From positions 1 to 62,988 of the forward strand of contig NZ_JAENWM010000014.1 of the NCBI RefSeq assembly GCF_016650035.1: DNA of 62,988 bases. Direction: 5' to 3'. Position numbers and translations under genes: made by a program. The DNA is from Clostridium sp. (lineage in GTDB: Bacteria; Bacillota; Clostridia; Clostridiales; Clostridiaceae). Under the pieces are notes generated by a model. The model saw only the letters and a program-made list of their open reading frames with translations, made no database searches and was not told the origin of the DNA. Every line of letters begins with the position of its first letter. The first letter of the stretch is position 1. Of this stretch, positions 1 to 9,300 are shown one piece after another.

Positions 1-118
1 CTGGCTAAAACAAATTATACTAATAAAATGATGTTTTCTTATTTATAAATTGATTTCTTAGAGGTAATCTGACGTAAATCACCTACTAATAATAGAAATA
101 AAATGACTTTTCAATTAG

Positions 119-169
119 TTATAATTTGACGTTCAACACTAATTCAGTAATTTTATATCCTTCTCTCAT
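119..169 (-). pseudogene. hsdS: Type I restriction specificity subunit (HsdS), 5' remnant
   Basis: Eleven bases past the hsdM stop a frame opens at ATG 169 and reads MREGYKITEL before losing similarity and stopping at TAA 121-119 after 16 codons. GYK.TELG.IPE.W is a common opening of HsdS proteins, and hsdS normally follows hsdM at this spacing. The usual IPE.WE continuation is absent. The gene was therefore probably cut by a deletion, insertion or inversion whose junction lies near position 135. The match is short, so this rests largely on position. Confidence 0.5.
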
Positions 170-180
170 TTACTCACCTA

Positions 181-1698
181 CTATATCCCTTCAAAGCCCA
201 ATTCAGCCAAATATTTATTTATTTTTTCTTCAGTTTCAAAGCTTTTCTCTTTTAATTCCCTAATTTCTTCAATTACTGCTTCAATATCAATTTCAATTTC
301 TTCTTCACTCATATCTACATATCTGCTTATATTTAAGTTATAGTCATTTTCTTTAATAGTAGAAATGCTTACTACCGCAGCATATTTTTCAACATCTTTA
401 TATTCATCATAAACCTTAACTATGTTATCTATATCTTCGTCTCTTAATCTATTTTTATTACCATCCTTAACAAACTCTTGACTACTATCTATAAATAAGA
501 CCTTCTCTTTTCTATCAATTGGCTTATTCTTATTGATTATTAAAATAGCTGCCGGAATACTTGTTCCATAAAATATATTTGAAGGTAAACCAATAACCGC
601 CTCAATTAAATCATCTTTTAAGAACCCTTCTCTTATCTTTCCTTCAGCACCACTTCTAAACAAAACCCCATGAGGAACTACAGACGCCATTTTACCCTTT
701 GCATTCAAACTTGCTACCATATGAGAAACAAATGCTAAATCTCCGTAGGACTTTGGTGGTATTCCATATGGAAATCTGTGGTACTGGTCAGCTTGAGCTT
801 CTTCTAAACCCCAATTACTCAAGGAGAACGGGGGATTTGCAAGGACTTTATCAAATGTTTTTAAAGCCCCACCTTCTGTATGCATTGGTGTTCTAATTGT
901 GTCGCCCTTCTTAATATCTGCTCCTGTTGCATTATGAAATAGCATATTCATCTTACAAATCGCCCAAGTAGAAAGGTTTATTTCTTGTCCATAAAGTGAT
1001 ATATTTTTAGAATTTCCATTATGCTCTTTTATATATTTTATAGATTGGATCAACATACCGCCAGATCCAGAAGTAGGATCATATATTCTATCCCCTTCTT
1101 GCGGTTTAAGAACATTAACCATAATATTCACTATTTGAGTAGGAGTATAAAACTCACCACCCTTCTTTCCACCTTCATCAGCGAATGTTTTTATTAAATA
1201 TTGATAGGCGTCTCCTAATATGTCATTGCTTTCAAGGTTAGAATCTGCCAAACATATATCATCTAAAAGAAGTAACAGTTGCGATAGTTTCTTATCGGGC
1301 ACACGTTCTTTATCATTATAGTTAGCTGTTGTAAGGACTCCAATTAACTCTGAATTTTTAGGTTCATCTTCGAGACTTTTAAAGGCCTTATCAAGTTCTG
1401 GTCCTATATTTAAATTTAGATTCTTTAATTTTTCCCATCTCGCCTGTTCTGGAACATAAAAAGTCTCATAGATTGAGGGGTCCTCAAGTATAATGTTGAC
1501 TTCTTCTACTTCCATCCCTTGCTCTATAAAATCATTCTTTCTATCTTCTCTTTGTTCGTCAAATTCGTCATTTAATCTTTTTAAAAAAAGTAGTCCAAAT
1601 ATGTAATCCTTGTATTGTGAAGCGTCCAACTCCCCCCTTAAAATGTCAGCCGCTGAAAACAGCGTCGATTCTAATTTCTGTAATGTTAGTTTTTCCAT
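181..1698 (-). CDS. hsdM: Type I restriction-modification system DNA methyltransferase subunit HsdM
   Basis: This is an N6-adenine DNA methyltransferase, the modification subunit of a type I R-M complex (normally M2S1, or R2M2S1 with the nuclease). The 505-aa protein has the HsdM N-terminal helical domain, the SAM-binding motif DPTSGSGG at about residues 207-214 and the catalytic NPPF at 288-291. A strong SD (GAGGAG) precedes ATG 1698. The length is normal for the family. No hsdR is visible and the following hsdS is truncated, so specificity must come from outside the window or the gene is an orphan. Neighbours look like an accessory defence region. Confidence 0.95.
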   Translation of the reverse strand: MEKLTLQKLESTLFSAADILRGELDASQYKDYIFGLLFLKRLNDEFDEQREDRKNDFIEQGMEVEEVNIILEDPSIYETFYVPEQARWEKLKNLNLNIGPELDKAFKSLEDEPKNSELIGVLTTANYNDKERVPDKKLSQLLLLLDDICLADSNLESNDILGDAYQYLIKTFADEGGKKGGEFYTPTQIVNIMVNVLKPQEGDRIYDPTSGSGGMLIQSIKYIKEHNGNSKNISLYGQEINLSTWAICKMNMLFHNATGADIKKGDTIRTPMHTEGGALKTFDKVLANPPFSLSNWGLEEAQADQYHRFPYGIPPKSYGDLAFVSHMVASLNAKGKMASVVPHGVLFRSGAEGKIREGFLKDDLIEAVIGLPSNIFYGTSIPAAILIINKNKPIDRKEKVLFIDSSQEFVKDGNKNRLRDEDIDNIVKVYDEYKDVEKYAAVVSISTIKENDYNLNISRYVDMSEEEIEIDIEAVIEEIRELKEKSFETEEKINKYLAELGFEGI

Positions 1699-1872
1699 TT
1701 GTATGCTCCTCTTAATCTGTATTTTCCTATACTTTTAATATTCTATTATTTTAAATAATAACCTTTTTAAATAGATAATTTTTCAACTATTTCACCTTAA
1801 TTATAGCATTAATTGGTTCAGAACAATAACTAAAGTGCCACTATTGAATGTATATATGCTTTAAATATAAAA

Positions 1873-1910
1873 TAACCCGAATAGGATTAATAAATAATCT
1901 ATCCGGGTTA
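1873..1910 (-). terminator. Hairpin terminator of the LexA-HTH/RNase H-ParB operon
   Basis: Arms AACCCG.ATAG and CTAT.CGGGTT face each other across an AT-rich loop 14 bases after the double-HTH gene. It closes the four-gene operon and separates it from hsdM, which has about 170 bp of its own upstream sequence. Confidence 0.7.
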
Positions 1911-1923
1911 AAATCCAACTATA

Positions 1924-3081
1924 TTATAATACTTCTAGTGCCTTTTCTTTTATGCTATTTATCAACTTTTCAAGCTCATAATTTAATACCAAATCTTGTT
2001 TATCTATGGAAGATGTTAATTTATCGTAATTGTTCTTCATATAATATTCTTTAAGCTTCAAAATTTCTTTTTTTATTTTACATAAATCAAAATACTTCAC
2101 CACAATAGGTTTCATATTCTGTTCAAACTTTTTATTTGGTATCAATTGAGGTATATCTATATCAAATAACAATTGTTGATATTTTGTTTTTTTTCCTCCA
2201 ATTTTTATTCTATTTATTGGAATATCTTTATACTTCTTTATTAATTCAAAACTATTATTATAATCCTCTTCAGACAGCATATATTTATTTCCTATCTTAT
2301 AGTAATTAATTATACCCTTTTCGCAGTATCTTAATAAAGACCGGTGATCCAAGTTAAAATTCTTCACATACATATTCAAAGGATATAATTTGGGAACTTC
2401 AGTTAGTGTTTCATCAATTATCCTAACATAAATATTAAAAATATTAAAAATATCTTCGCTATTAAACTCTTCGGAAACATCAGTCTCTTTAACAACTCTT
2501 TTATTTTCTGGCACCACATTCAAAAACTTTTCCCATGCCTCTATATATTCATTACCACCTATTAATCCATCTATGATTTGATAATTTGTCACTCCAGTTC
2601 CCGTAAAATGATTTTGGCTTAAATATAATAACAAGCTTTCTTTCTCGATAAATTTATTGTTTTTGTATATTACAGATTTTATTACACCAGTTGAACTAGC
2701 TATTACATCTAAATGTTTTTTAGAAATATTCAGCATATCAACTACAATATTGCGAGAAATATATTTGCTGTAGTCCATAACATCAGTTAATTTAGTCTGA
2801 ACGCCAGTATTGCTAAATTTGTTTATTAATGAATCCCTCAATTCAAGCCTCTTTACTCTTTGTTCCTCATTTTCAGTTATTTTAATTCCATTCTCATACA
2901 CTGGAATATATAATAAGTATTTATGATATTGACTTCTACGACAAACGCTGAATTTTTTTAAGTTTTCATCATATTTTATTATATTTCCTATCGCCAATTC
3001 TAAAATTTCACTATATTGCTTTCCACTCATATGTGGAATTTTATTTATCAAATCATTTTTAAGCACTATTTTAGCTGACAT
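1924..3081 (-). CDS. Uncharacterised protein with two excisionase/MerR-like helix-turn-helix segments
   Basis: I do not recognise this 385-aa family. Two segments resemble the short winged HTH of excisionases and MerR-like proteins. One lies at about residues 108-155. The clearer one lies at about 245-280, with LLRYCEKGIINYYKIGNKYM followed by SEEDY, the usual pattern of a recognition helix, a wing and an acidic last helix. The remainder is charged and helical with no signal peptide or membrane segment. SD GGAGGA precedes ATG 3081. It is the last gene of the operon, 15 bases behind the GIY-YIG gene. Inference: a DNA-binding accessory factor of the operon. Confidence 0.65.
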   Translation of the reverse strand: MSAKIVLKNDLINKIPHMSGKQYSEILELAIGNIIKYDENLKKFSVCRRSQYHKYLLYIPVYENGIKITENEEQRVKRLELRDSLINKFSNTGVQTKLTDVMDYSKYISRNIVVDMLNISKKHLDVIASSTGVIKSVIYKNNKFIEKESLLLYLSQNHFTGTGVTNYQIIDGLIGGNEYIEAWEKFLNVVPENKRVVKETDVSEEFNSEDIFNIFNIYVRIIDETLTEVPKLYPLNMYVKNFNLDHRSLLRYCEKGIINYYKIGNKYMLSEEDYNNSFELIKKYKDIPINRIKIGGKKTKYQQLLFDIDIPQLIPNKKFEQNMKPIVVKYFDLCKIKKEILKLKEYYMKNNYDKLTSSIDKQDLVLNYELEKLINSIKEKALEVL

Positions 3082-3096
3082 TTTAAATTCCTCCTA

Positions 3097-3456
3097 TTAT
3101 TTTCTTTTCCAACACAATAAATCTACACCGCTTAAACTAACTAACTTTTGTAATAAAGTTTCCATGTCTGAAATACTTTTACTGTCGTATTCCATCCATT
3201 GAATTACCATATTATCTCGGTTCAAGTAAGTAATGTACTTATTAATCTCACTATCATTTCTCTTACATCCATAGTACCCCTCTAATCTGTTTTTCAAGTG
3301 CATTGTTTGTCCTATTTTTATCATTTTATTATTTTCATATATCACATATATACCAGAGTTATTTGGCACATTATATGTAACATCAGATAAGCTTATTGTA
3401 TTGAGTTTAATTCCAAATTGAAAAAAATTAATATCCTCTATATTTTTGTTTGTCAT
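3097..3456 (-). CDS. Small GIY-YIG-like nuclease domain protein
   Basis: The 119-aa protein is essentially one GIY-YIG-type fold. It has GIY at residues 35-37, KIGQT at 47-51 where the second motif is usually YIG, the conserved arginine at R57 and a likely metal-binding glutamate at E99. The KIG variant is typical of the T5orf172-like branch of the superfamily. The final asparagine of the classical site is not evident, so activity is uncertain. It is cytosolic, with SD AAGGGG before ATG 3456. It lies third in an operon, 37 bases after the RNase H-ParB gene. Confidence 0.65.
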   Translation of the reverse strand: MTNKNIEDINFFQFGIKLNTISLSDVTYNVPNNSGIYVIYENNKMIKIGQTMHLKNRLEGYYGCKRNDSEINKYITYLNRDNMVIQWMEYDSKSISDMETLLQKLVSLSGVDLLCWKRK

Positions 3457-3493
3457 TTTTTTCTACCCCTTTCCATCCTCATTTAATATAAAA

Positions 3494-4444
3494 CTAATTA
3501 TATAAACTATATTTTTCTCTGAAATCTCCTATGTTTAAGGTAGTTATCAATACTGGAATTTCATCTAAACTAACAATTTTAGCACTGAATAAAGCTAAAG
3601 CTCCACATATAAGGCTGTAATATCCATTACCTATATCCCTAACAACAACAGGCCTACTAATATTGCCTGTTTTAGCTATCTTCTTTAAACCTCCGTTATA
3701 TGCCATTGTTTTGCAATTCAAATGAATACTTTCAGTAACTATAATTTTATTGACAGGTACCATAATTGTATTTACCTTATTATCAGCATACAATTTTATT
3801 AATGTATCCTGTTTCTCTATTAACTTACTACTTTCTATAATATTCTTAATTGATTTATCGATTAATTCTTCATTAATATGAAAGTTAGACAGTTCCGACA
3901 TCTCCACAACACTTAAAGCTTCTTCCACATGCTCCTGCATTAAAATATGACGTTCGTAACTTTCAATAGGTTCACTTTTTATTGCAAAAGCAGCAAATTT
4001 GTCTACAATCACATTGTTAATGTCTTTCTTATTAACTTTTTTAAATCTAACACATCCTTTTGCGAAAGTATCAAACAAATTAATAAGTTTTAAAGTCACA
4101 CTTTGATTTTCATTAATCTTTGGTATTCTTTCTGAATTACTAAATCTTTTTTTAATTTTCTTATATCCGTGACAATTAAAAATTTTAATAATGGACAATA
4201 AATCAATTCTTAATTCAATAAAATATTCTTGTCCATTTAATACTGGTATTATTTTTTCATTAAAAAAATTCAAGCCTTCACTTACCGCTGCTACTTCACT
4301 TTGATAGCTACCATTAGATTTCGATTTTCCATATAGAATTATTGATCCTTTATCATCTTCAGTATTAATAATTTTTACTCCAAATCCACCCTTATTATTT
4401 CTATAGTTTCCATCAGTATAAATTATAAACTTTGCCATGTTCAT
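3494..4444 (-). CDS. RNase H domain fused to a ParB/Srx-like domain
   Basis: This is a 316-aa fusion. Residues 4-155 read as RNase H type 1, and all four catalytic acids can be placed: D11 in YTDG, E50 in SEVAAV, D81 in RIDLLS and D148 in VDKFA. That suggests an active RNA:DNA-hybrid nuclease. Residues 228-302 resemble a ParB/sulfiredoxin-like nuclease fold, with VPVNKIIV, SRPVVVRD, then a YYSLICGALAL stretch and DEIPVLIT. The two are joined by a helical linker. The start overlaps the LexA-like gene by ATGA, implying translational coupling. I know of no named protein with this architecture. Confidence 0.75.
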   Translation of the reverse strand: MNMAKFIIYTDGNYRNNKGGFGVKIINTEDDKGSIILYGKSKSNGSYQSEVAAVSEGLNFFNEKIIPVLNGQEYFIELRIDLLSIIKIFNCHGYKKIKKRFSNSERIPKINENQSVTLKLINLFDTFAKGCVRFKKVNKKDINNVIVDKFAAFAIKSEPIESYERHILMQEHVEEALSVVEMSELSNFHINEELIDKSIKNIIESSKLIEKQDTLIKLYADNKVNTIMVPVNKIIVTESIHLNCKTMAYNGGLKKIAKTGNISRPVVVRDIGNGYYSLICGALALFSAKIVSLDEIPVLITTLNIGDFREKYSLYN

Positions 4445-4662
4445 TCCTCTCTATGCTTAATTATTTTTATTGTTCTTGCAACTCTCTTTTCTCTTTTTAT
4501 ATACCCATCTTCTTCTAATTTTTTTAGATAAATATGAATAGTAGAAATCGAATTACTACCATTGATCAGTTCATGCAATTCTCTAATAGTTGGCGTATAT
4601 CCCCTATCCGTCTGGAACTTTACAATTGCCTCTAATATTCTTTTTTCTTTTTCATTAAGCAC
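4441..4662 (-). CDS. Stand-alone LexA-type winged HTH protein
   Basis: The 73 residues match the LexA N-terminal DNA-binding domain: an opening EKRILEAIVKF, TPTIRELHELI, then the recognition helix region SISTIHIYLKKLEEDGYIKR. No peptidase domain follows, so the protein cannot self-cleave the way LexA does. It starts at GTG 4662 six bases after GGAGGT. It is the first gene of a four-gene operon whose promoter carries a LexA-type operator. A natural inference is that it represses its own operon and perhaps competes at other SOS boxes. Confidence 0.85.
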   Translation of the reverse strand: MLNEKEKRILEAIVKFQTDRGYTPTIRELHELINGSNSISTIHIYLKKLEEDGYIKREKRVARTIKIIKHREE

Positions 4663-4763
4663 GTTCTACCTCCGTTTATGTTCTTACTTGTTTTCTAAAA
4701 TGTTTAATAGGTAATTTTAGTTAAATAATTAAAGACAACAAAAAAACTATCTACCTCCTTTGT

Positions 4764-4866
4764 ACTATCGAAAGATTTAACCAAATGTTACCGCCACGGC
4801 ATACTTACACCTAAAGCTCTACATTGGTTTGCTAAAATTATTTTAGCAGTATCTTTTCCCGATAGT
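4764..4866 (-). ncRNA. Putative structured leader RNA of the LexA-HTH operon
   Basis: Nested complementary segments form a compact multi-stem element on the minus strand. P1 is ACTATCG/CGATAGT (4866-4860 with 4770-4764), continued by AAAGAT/ATCTTT. P2 is a 9-bp perfect hairpin at 4848-4830. P3 is ACCAATGT paired with ACATTTGGT and has a GC-rich tip CCGTGGCGG. It sits in the roughly 270-nt leader between promoter and GTG 4662. A second GATAGT followed by seven U (4751-4740) could compete for the P1 5' strand, as in a switch. I recognise no known riboswitch. Part of it also reads as a coding-like frame, so a decayed gene is the alternative. Confidence 0.5.
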
Positions 4867-4939
4867 TTTTGGATAATAAATAGTTTATAAATAGTTTTGG
4901 GAATTTATAAAATATGAAATTTTGAGAAATATAAAAAAT

Positions 4940-4977
4940 ATTATATACCTTTATATATATAATAAAACATATGTTCG
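4940..4977 (-). promoter_or_regulatory. Promoter with LexA (SOS) box
   Basis: CGAACATATGTTTT at 4977-4964 matches the Gram-positive SOS box CGAAC-N4-GTTYC except at the last base. It overlaps the expected -35 region, with a perfect TATAAT at 4945-4940. Transcription would run into the structured leader and the LexA-HTH operon. Repression by LexA, and possibly by the operon's own LexA-like protein, is inferred. Confidence 0.65.
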
Positions 4978-5099
4978 ATTAAAGCAACATCTAAATTCAC
5001 TTTTAAATTCTTTTTAATACTTAACAAATTATATTATCATTAATCTATGTATTCATTGATAATAGCACAATTACCAATACCCTCATTTTTCCATATGAC

Positions 5100-5402
5100 C
5101 TATGTCCTGCATAAGGCGGTCTCCTTATTACTAGGCTCTACAAATATATTAGATTTACGGATCTCCGGAAGTTCACTGCAAATTTTTTCGAAATACTCTT
5201 CATTGGTAACTACATAAATATTCTCATTACTAACTAAACATTTTATTCTATCCACAGTGCTTCTTAAAAAGCTCTTATTATTAATAATATTTAAAAACTG
5301 TTTAGGGTTTTGCGCACGAGATAGAGGGTAAAGTCTTGTTCCTTTTCCACCTGCTAATATTAGTACATATAGCAAAAAATACCACCCCAACTTATTACTC
5401 AT
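5100..5402 (-). pseudogene. Truncated mannose-1-phosphate guanylyltransferase-like fragment
   Basis: The 100-residue frame carries the nucleotidyltransferase signature LILAGGKGTRLYPLSR, then NPKQFLNI and a Rossmann-like stretch ending EPSNKETA. It then runs into LCRT and stops. Family members are about 350-460 aa, so roughly three quarters is missing. The N-terminal residues before YVLILAGG are also unlike a normal start. It lies at the edge of the accessory region and is probably a relic. Confidence 0.8.
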
Positions 5403-5573
5403 TTCATTTTATGAGCCAGTAGTCCATGTTGTGAGAACAATTTTTAATAAATGCTAGATTACAATAGTTTATTTGCATAATTTAATAGATTTTTAACCAA
5501 TCTATATAGTGAAAATCAATTTTGTTTTCACCCAGGCTTTTTTAAAATATATTATGAAAGGAAGGATTAGATA

Positions 5574-5759
5574 ATGTCACTTAAAAATACACCTTACCCT
5601 TTTGACGGTATGCCTGATGAAGATTACTATGGAGAGCTAGGGACATTGTCCGATAACATAGGACACTTTGAACGTCATGATATCAAACCCACCAATAAAG
5701 TAACTGACCCTAATGATACATCCGAAAGAAATCCTAAAGACACCTTTAGTGAGTTTTAA
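5574..5759 (+). CDS. Small acidic protein of unknown function
   Basis: This 61-aa soluble protein has a good SD (GAAAGGAAGG) about 10 bases before ATG 5574 and is closed by a strong palindromic terminator. It is rich in D, E, P and T with no hydrophobic segment, so it is probably extended or disordered. I do not recognise the family. The isolated transcription unit with good signals argues that it is real. Confidence 0.6.
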   Translation: MSLKNTPYPFDGMPDEDYYGELGTLSDNIGHFERHDIKPTNKVTDPNDTSERNPKDTFSEF

Positions 5760-5817
5760 TATTCCTACTTATAGAAGTTGGAGACTTTCCTTCTGAAATG
5801 TCGTTAAACTTAAACTA

Positions 5818-5863
5818 AAAAGTGTGTAAAATGAAAATATATATTTTCATTTTACACACTTTT
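5818..5863. terminator. Bidirectional palindromic terminator
   Basis: This is a perfect 46-bp palindrome (arms 5818-5840 and 5841-5863) beginning AAAAGTGTGTAAAATG, with A and T runs on both flanks. It lies between the convergent small protein and the HipA-N-like gene and can terminate both. Confidence 0.85.
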
Positions 5864-5875
5864 ATTTAGGGATAT

Positions 5876-6271
5876 TTATTTTAAATCCAAATTAATACTC
5901 TCTTCATTAAAAGGCGAAACAAATTCCAAACTATCTGTTGTGGTTTTGCCTCCACTTCTTTTTAGTAATTCAAATACATCATATTCTTTAAGTTTATACT
6001 CCTTTAAGACAGAGTTTGCATCCCTTTTACAAGGAAGACGATGTGAAAATGAAGTAAATAATTCTTCTCTAAAATACTCTACATCTAATCTTGGGAACTG
6101 CGGTAATGGAGAAAATCCATACTCCTTGGCTTTTCTTACACCCTCAGCATCATATTTAAAATAATATTTTTCACCATTCCTACACAATTCACCTACTTTA
6201 AAACATTCCTCTTGTTCGTTTCTCCATATCATCCATATTATATTCTCCACTTCGCTAGCCATCCCTCTCAT
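5876..6271 (-). CDS. HipA N-terminal-like small protein next to helicase
   Basis: The protein has up to 131 aa. The pattern KVGEL....KYYFKYD, then a PLPQFPRLD stretch, a helix with LFTSFSHRLP and finally DVFELLKRSGG resembles the N-terminal subdomain that precedes the kinase in HipA-type proteins. Here it stands alone with no kinase core. The start is uncertain: ATG 6271, ATG 6262 or the ATG of MIWRNE are all possible. It follows the helicase-nuclease gene by 126 bases on the same strand and may be cotranscribed. Inference: an accessory or regulatory partner of that enzyme. Confidence 0.55.
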   Translation of the reverse strand: MRGMASEVENIIWMIWRNEQEECFKVGELCRNGEKYYFKYDAEGVRKAKEYGFSPLPQFPRLDVEYFREELFTSFSHRLPCKRDANSVLKEYKLKEYDVFELLKRSGGKTTTDSLEFVSPFNEESINLDLK

Positions 6272-6397
6272 CTATATTAAAATTTCTATATTATTATTAT
6301 ACTAACTATATAAAAAATATCAAACCAGAAAAACTGCACAAGGTCAAATTTTCTTGTACTATCATGTCGTACTATAGAATTTCAACAAATATATTGT

Positions 6398-9300
6398 CTA
6401 TCTAATTACATTTTTGTTTATTTTTTGTTTTAATTTTTCCATAACTTCACTTGGATTTCTATAAAATTCACTGGCGCGTATTTTATGAAATTCCCATCCC
6501 ATTCTTTCAAGACACATTTGCATTTCATACTGCTTTTGCCAATTGTAATCTTCATCCGCAGGCATCCCAATACATTTTACTGCTATTTTTTTATATTGAC
6601 CACTCCTCTGCTGTTCTAAACATAAATCTGTTTCTACAACAAAATCTATTGTGTATTTCCCTACTTTTACCTTTGGTGTAAGCTTAAATCCGCTTTCTTT
6701 TATACTGCTCGCTATACGCTCTTCAAAATCATTTAATAGTAAATATTCATCAGATTTAGTTTCTTCCCTTAGTTCATTTCCCTCTAGACAATATTTAAGC
6801 AAGGAGTACCTAACACATTTATTATTAAGGTCTTCTAAGTCTACAGAATGAAATAGCCACATTTGATTTCTTGCACGACTGGTAGCTACATTAAATCTTC
6901 TTATATCAGATCCCTTTGTTAGGGCCGTAAATTTAGCATTGTTTGCTATGACCATGGAGAGGAACATTACATCTCTCTCATCCCCTTGAAAGGAATAAGC
7001 ATCCCCACATATAAGTCTTCTTTGTAGCATTTCCTCCATTCCAAGCTTTTCTACTAAGGAGGCTTGTATAAATTCCGATTGAGTGTCTCCTAAAAGTGAT
7101 ATAACTCCCATCGTCATTCCCTTATACCTATCATTACTACAGCACTCTATTATCTTCTCTACAATACACTCTGCCTCACATACGTTTAACGCCTTATTTT
7201 CATCCTTACAGCCTTCTATAACTTTATATGGCACTATAAATTGTCCAACTTTTTCAGCAGCATCAATTCTTCTTAAAGGAATTATTTCATTAGAATAACA
7301 TAATGCATTACTAAATCCAATTATCTCTGGCACACATCTAAAGTGTTCCTTTAATAATACCCTACTTGGAAACACCCTTAAAGCCGTATTGTATAAACTT
7401 GTTTTTAAATCAAACCACTGCGCATGTGGGATACCTTCTAAATACGTTTCTATCAAAGTTTCTACAACCACATGGTCTTTTCCAATAGCTTCGGGACTTA
7501 TTTGCTTTTCATCGCCTACTATTATTGCTTTTTTAGCCCTCATTAATACTGTTATAGCTGATACGTCACTTTGACTGCTTTCATCCACAATTACTACATC
7601 AAACAGATTATCTGTAAGCTTTAAATTTTCCATGACTCTATTGATTGGCATAATCCATACAGGAATAACGTCCTTGCAATTCTCCATCTCTTTTTGTGCG
7701 ATTTTTCTATACTTTACTGCCTGGGTGCCTGTACCTTTTCCTATCCTCTTTATGGCTTCCATCCAAGTGAATAAGCTTCTCTTCTGAACCTCAGTAGTTC
7801 GTTCTATTTGGTTAAGCCAACTTTTTTTAGAAACAAGTTCTCTTATTATATATTTTTCTTTGATTTTTTGATGTGCTATATTCTTCTCTAATTCTTCTAC
7901 ATCCACTTGTTGTAATTCGCACAAATAATCATTCCATTTTTTCCACTGCCATGTTTTTTCCCAATTTAAATTTTGTAACTCTATCATGAGTGTTTCTTCA
8001 CGGTTTATCATACTTTGGAATAATATAGGACAACATCCTTCTATCTTTTTGCTTAATTCTGTTAACTCTAAAACCATGGGTACTAACTGAGTTAAACTAT
8101 CTATCTCCATATAAGCAGCTCGAATATCACTTATGCTTCTTGTATTTATAGCATTGTGCAGTTTCCCGAGGCATCCTACGCTGCTTGTGCTTGTCTTTAT
8201 TTCTTCTATTTCACCACTTAATTTATTATACCTATTTATACTGCTTAAACTCTCAAACCCATTTTTAAGATAAACGTATGTTTCCTTTTGGTACCAAGAT
8301 AAATTTTCAGTTAAATATTTATCTGGCAGAAAATTAATTATGTTATTCCTAAAGTCATTGTCCCACTCCATGATGATTTCAATATTTCTAATCTCTTTCG
8401 CCACTTCCGTTATATAGTTTAAATTTGATTCATCTATAAACACTCCACCATATTCTTTTACTGTATTGTTCCAAAGACTCTTAAGTTCTCTTTGCAATAG
8501 TTGCAATTTTATAAATAAATCTACAACCACTATTTGTTCACTATTATTTATAAGTTCATAATCCACCGTGCATCCTTCAAATATATATTTAAGTTTCCCA
8601 TGAAGAAACTTAAACACACCTCCTATTTTACCCTTTTCAAGGATTGTTTTTGCTATAACATCAAAGTCATTTTTAAATATGTTTAAATCAACATCCTTTG
8701 GTATTTCAAGTTTATGATTATTTAGTTCGCACTTAATTTCACCTATATTTTTTATATATTCATTACATTTAGAAGCTAACTTTTTCCAAGGTGCTTGCGC
8801 CTGGGTACTAGAATAATAATTTTTCATAACCTCATTTAGCCAGTTATCTTCGAATCCTTCTAGTGTTTCTATGGCATCATCTACAAATTTTAGTAACCTT
8901 CTATTTCCGTAATTTATAGAACTTGTATTATTCCAATTTTTTATATTATTCTCATAAATATGTAGCTCCTGTTCTAATTTAAATAATTTTGATATTCTAT
9001 CACACAAATCATTTACATTAGGCAGAACTGCCACGCACCTATCTATGTTGTTTATTTCATCCATTTGATCTTTTTTGATTAGATCAAGCAACGAAACTAA
9101 CTTTTTAAAGTCTTCATTGCACAATGGATTCGCCCTATTAAATTCCACCTTGTCAACTATAAAGTGATGAGCCTCTTCATTATTTTTAACAAAGCTAGCC
9201 ATTTGCATTAAGGTATATTTTTGACCCTCGTATTCTACCTTCTCATTTTCTCTATCTTCAATGCATTTTATTTCCTTATATAAATTTTCTTGTACCTTTA

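Noticed and set aside
1-118. Insertion sequence end next to the truncated hsdS
   Set aside because: The remaining 118 bases show no terminal inverted repeat or transposase frame; too little sequence to tell.
4764-4866. Known riboswitch class, hammerhead or T-box in the operon leader
   Set aside because: No CUGAUGA/GAAA core, T-box sequence, or purine, c-di-GMP, SAM or cobalamin core motif could be matched.
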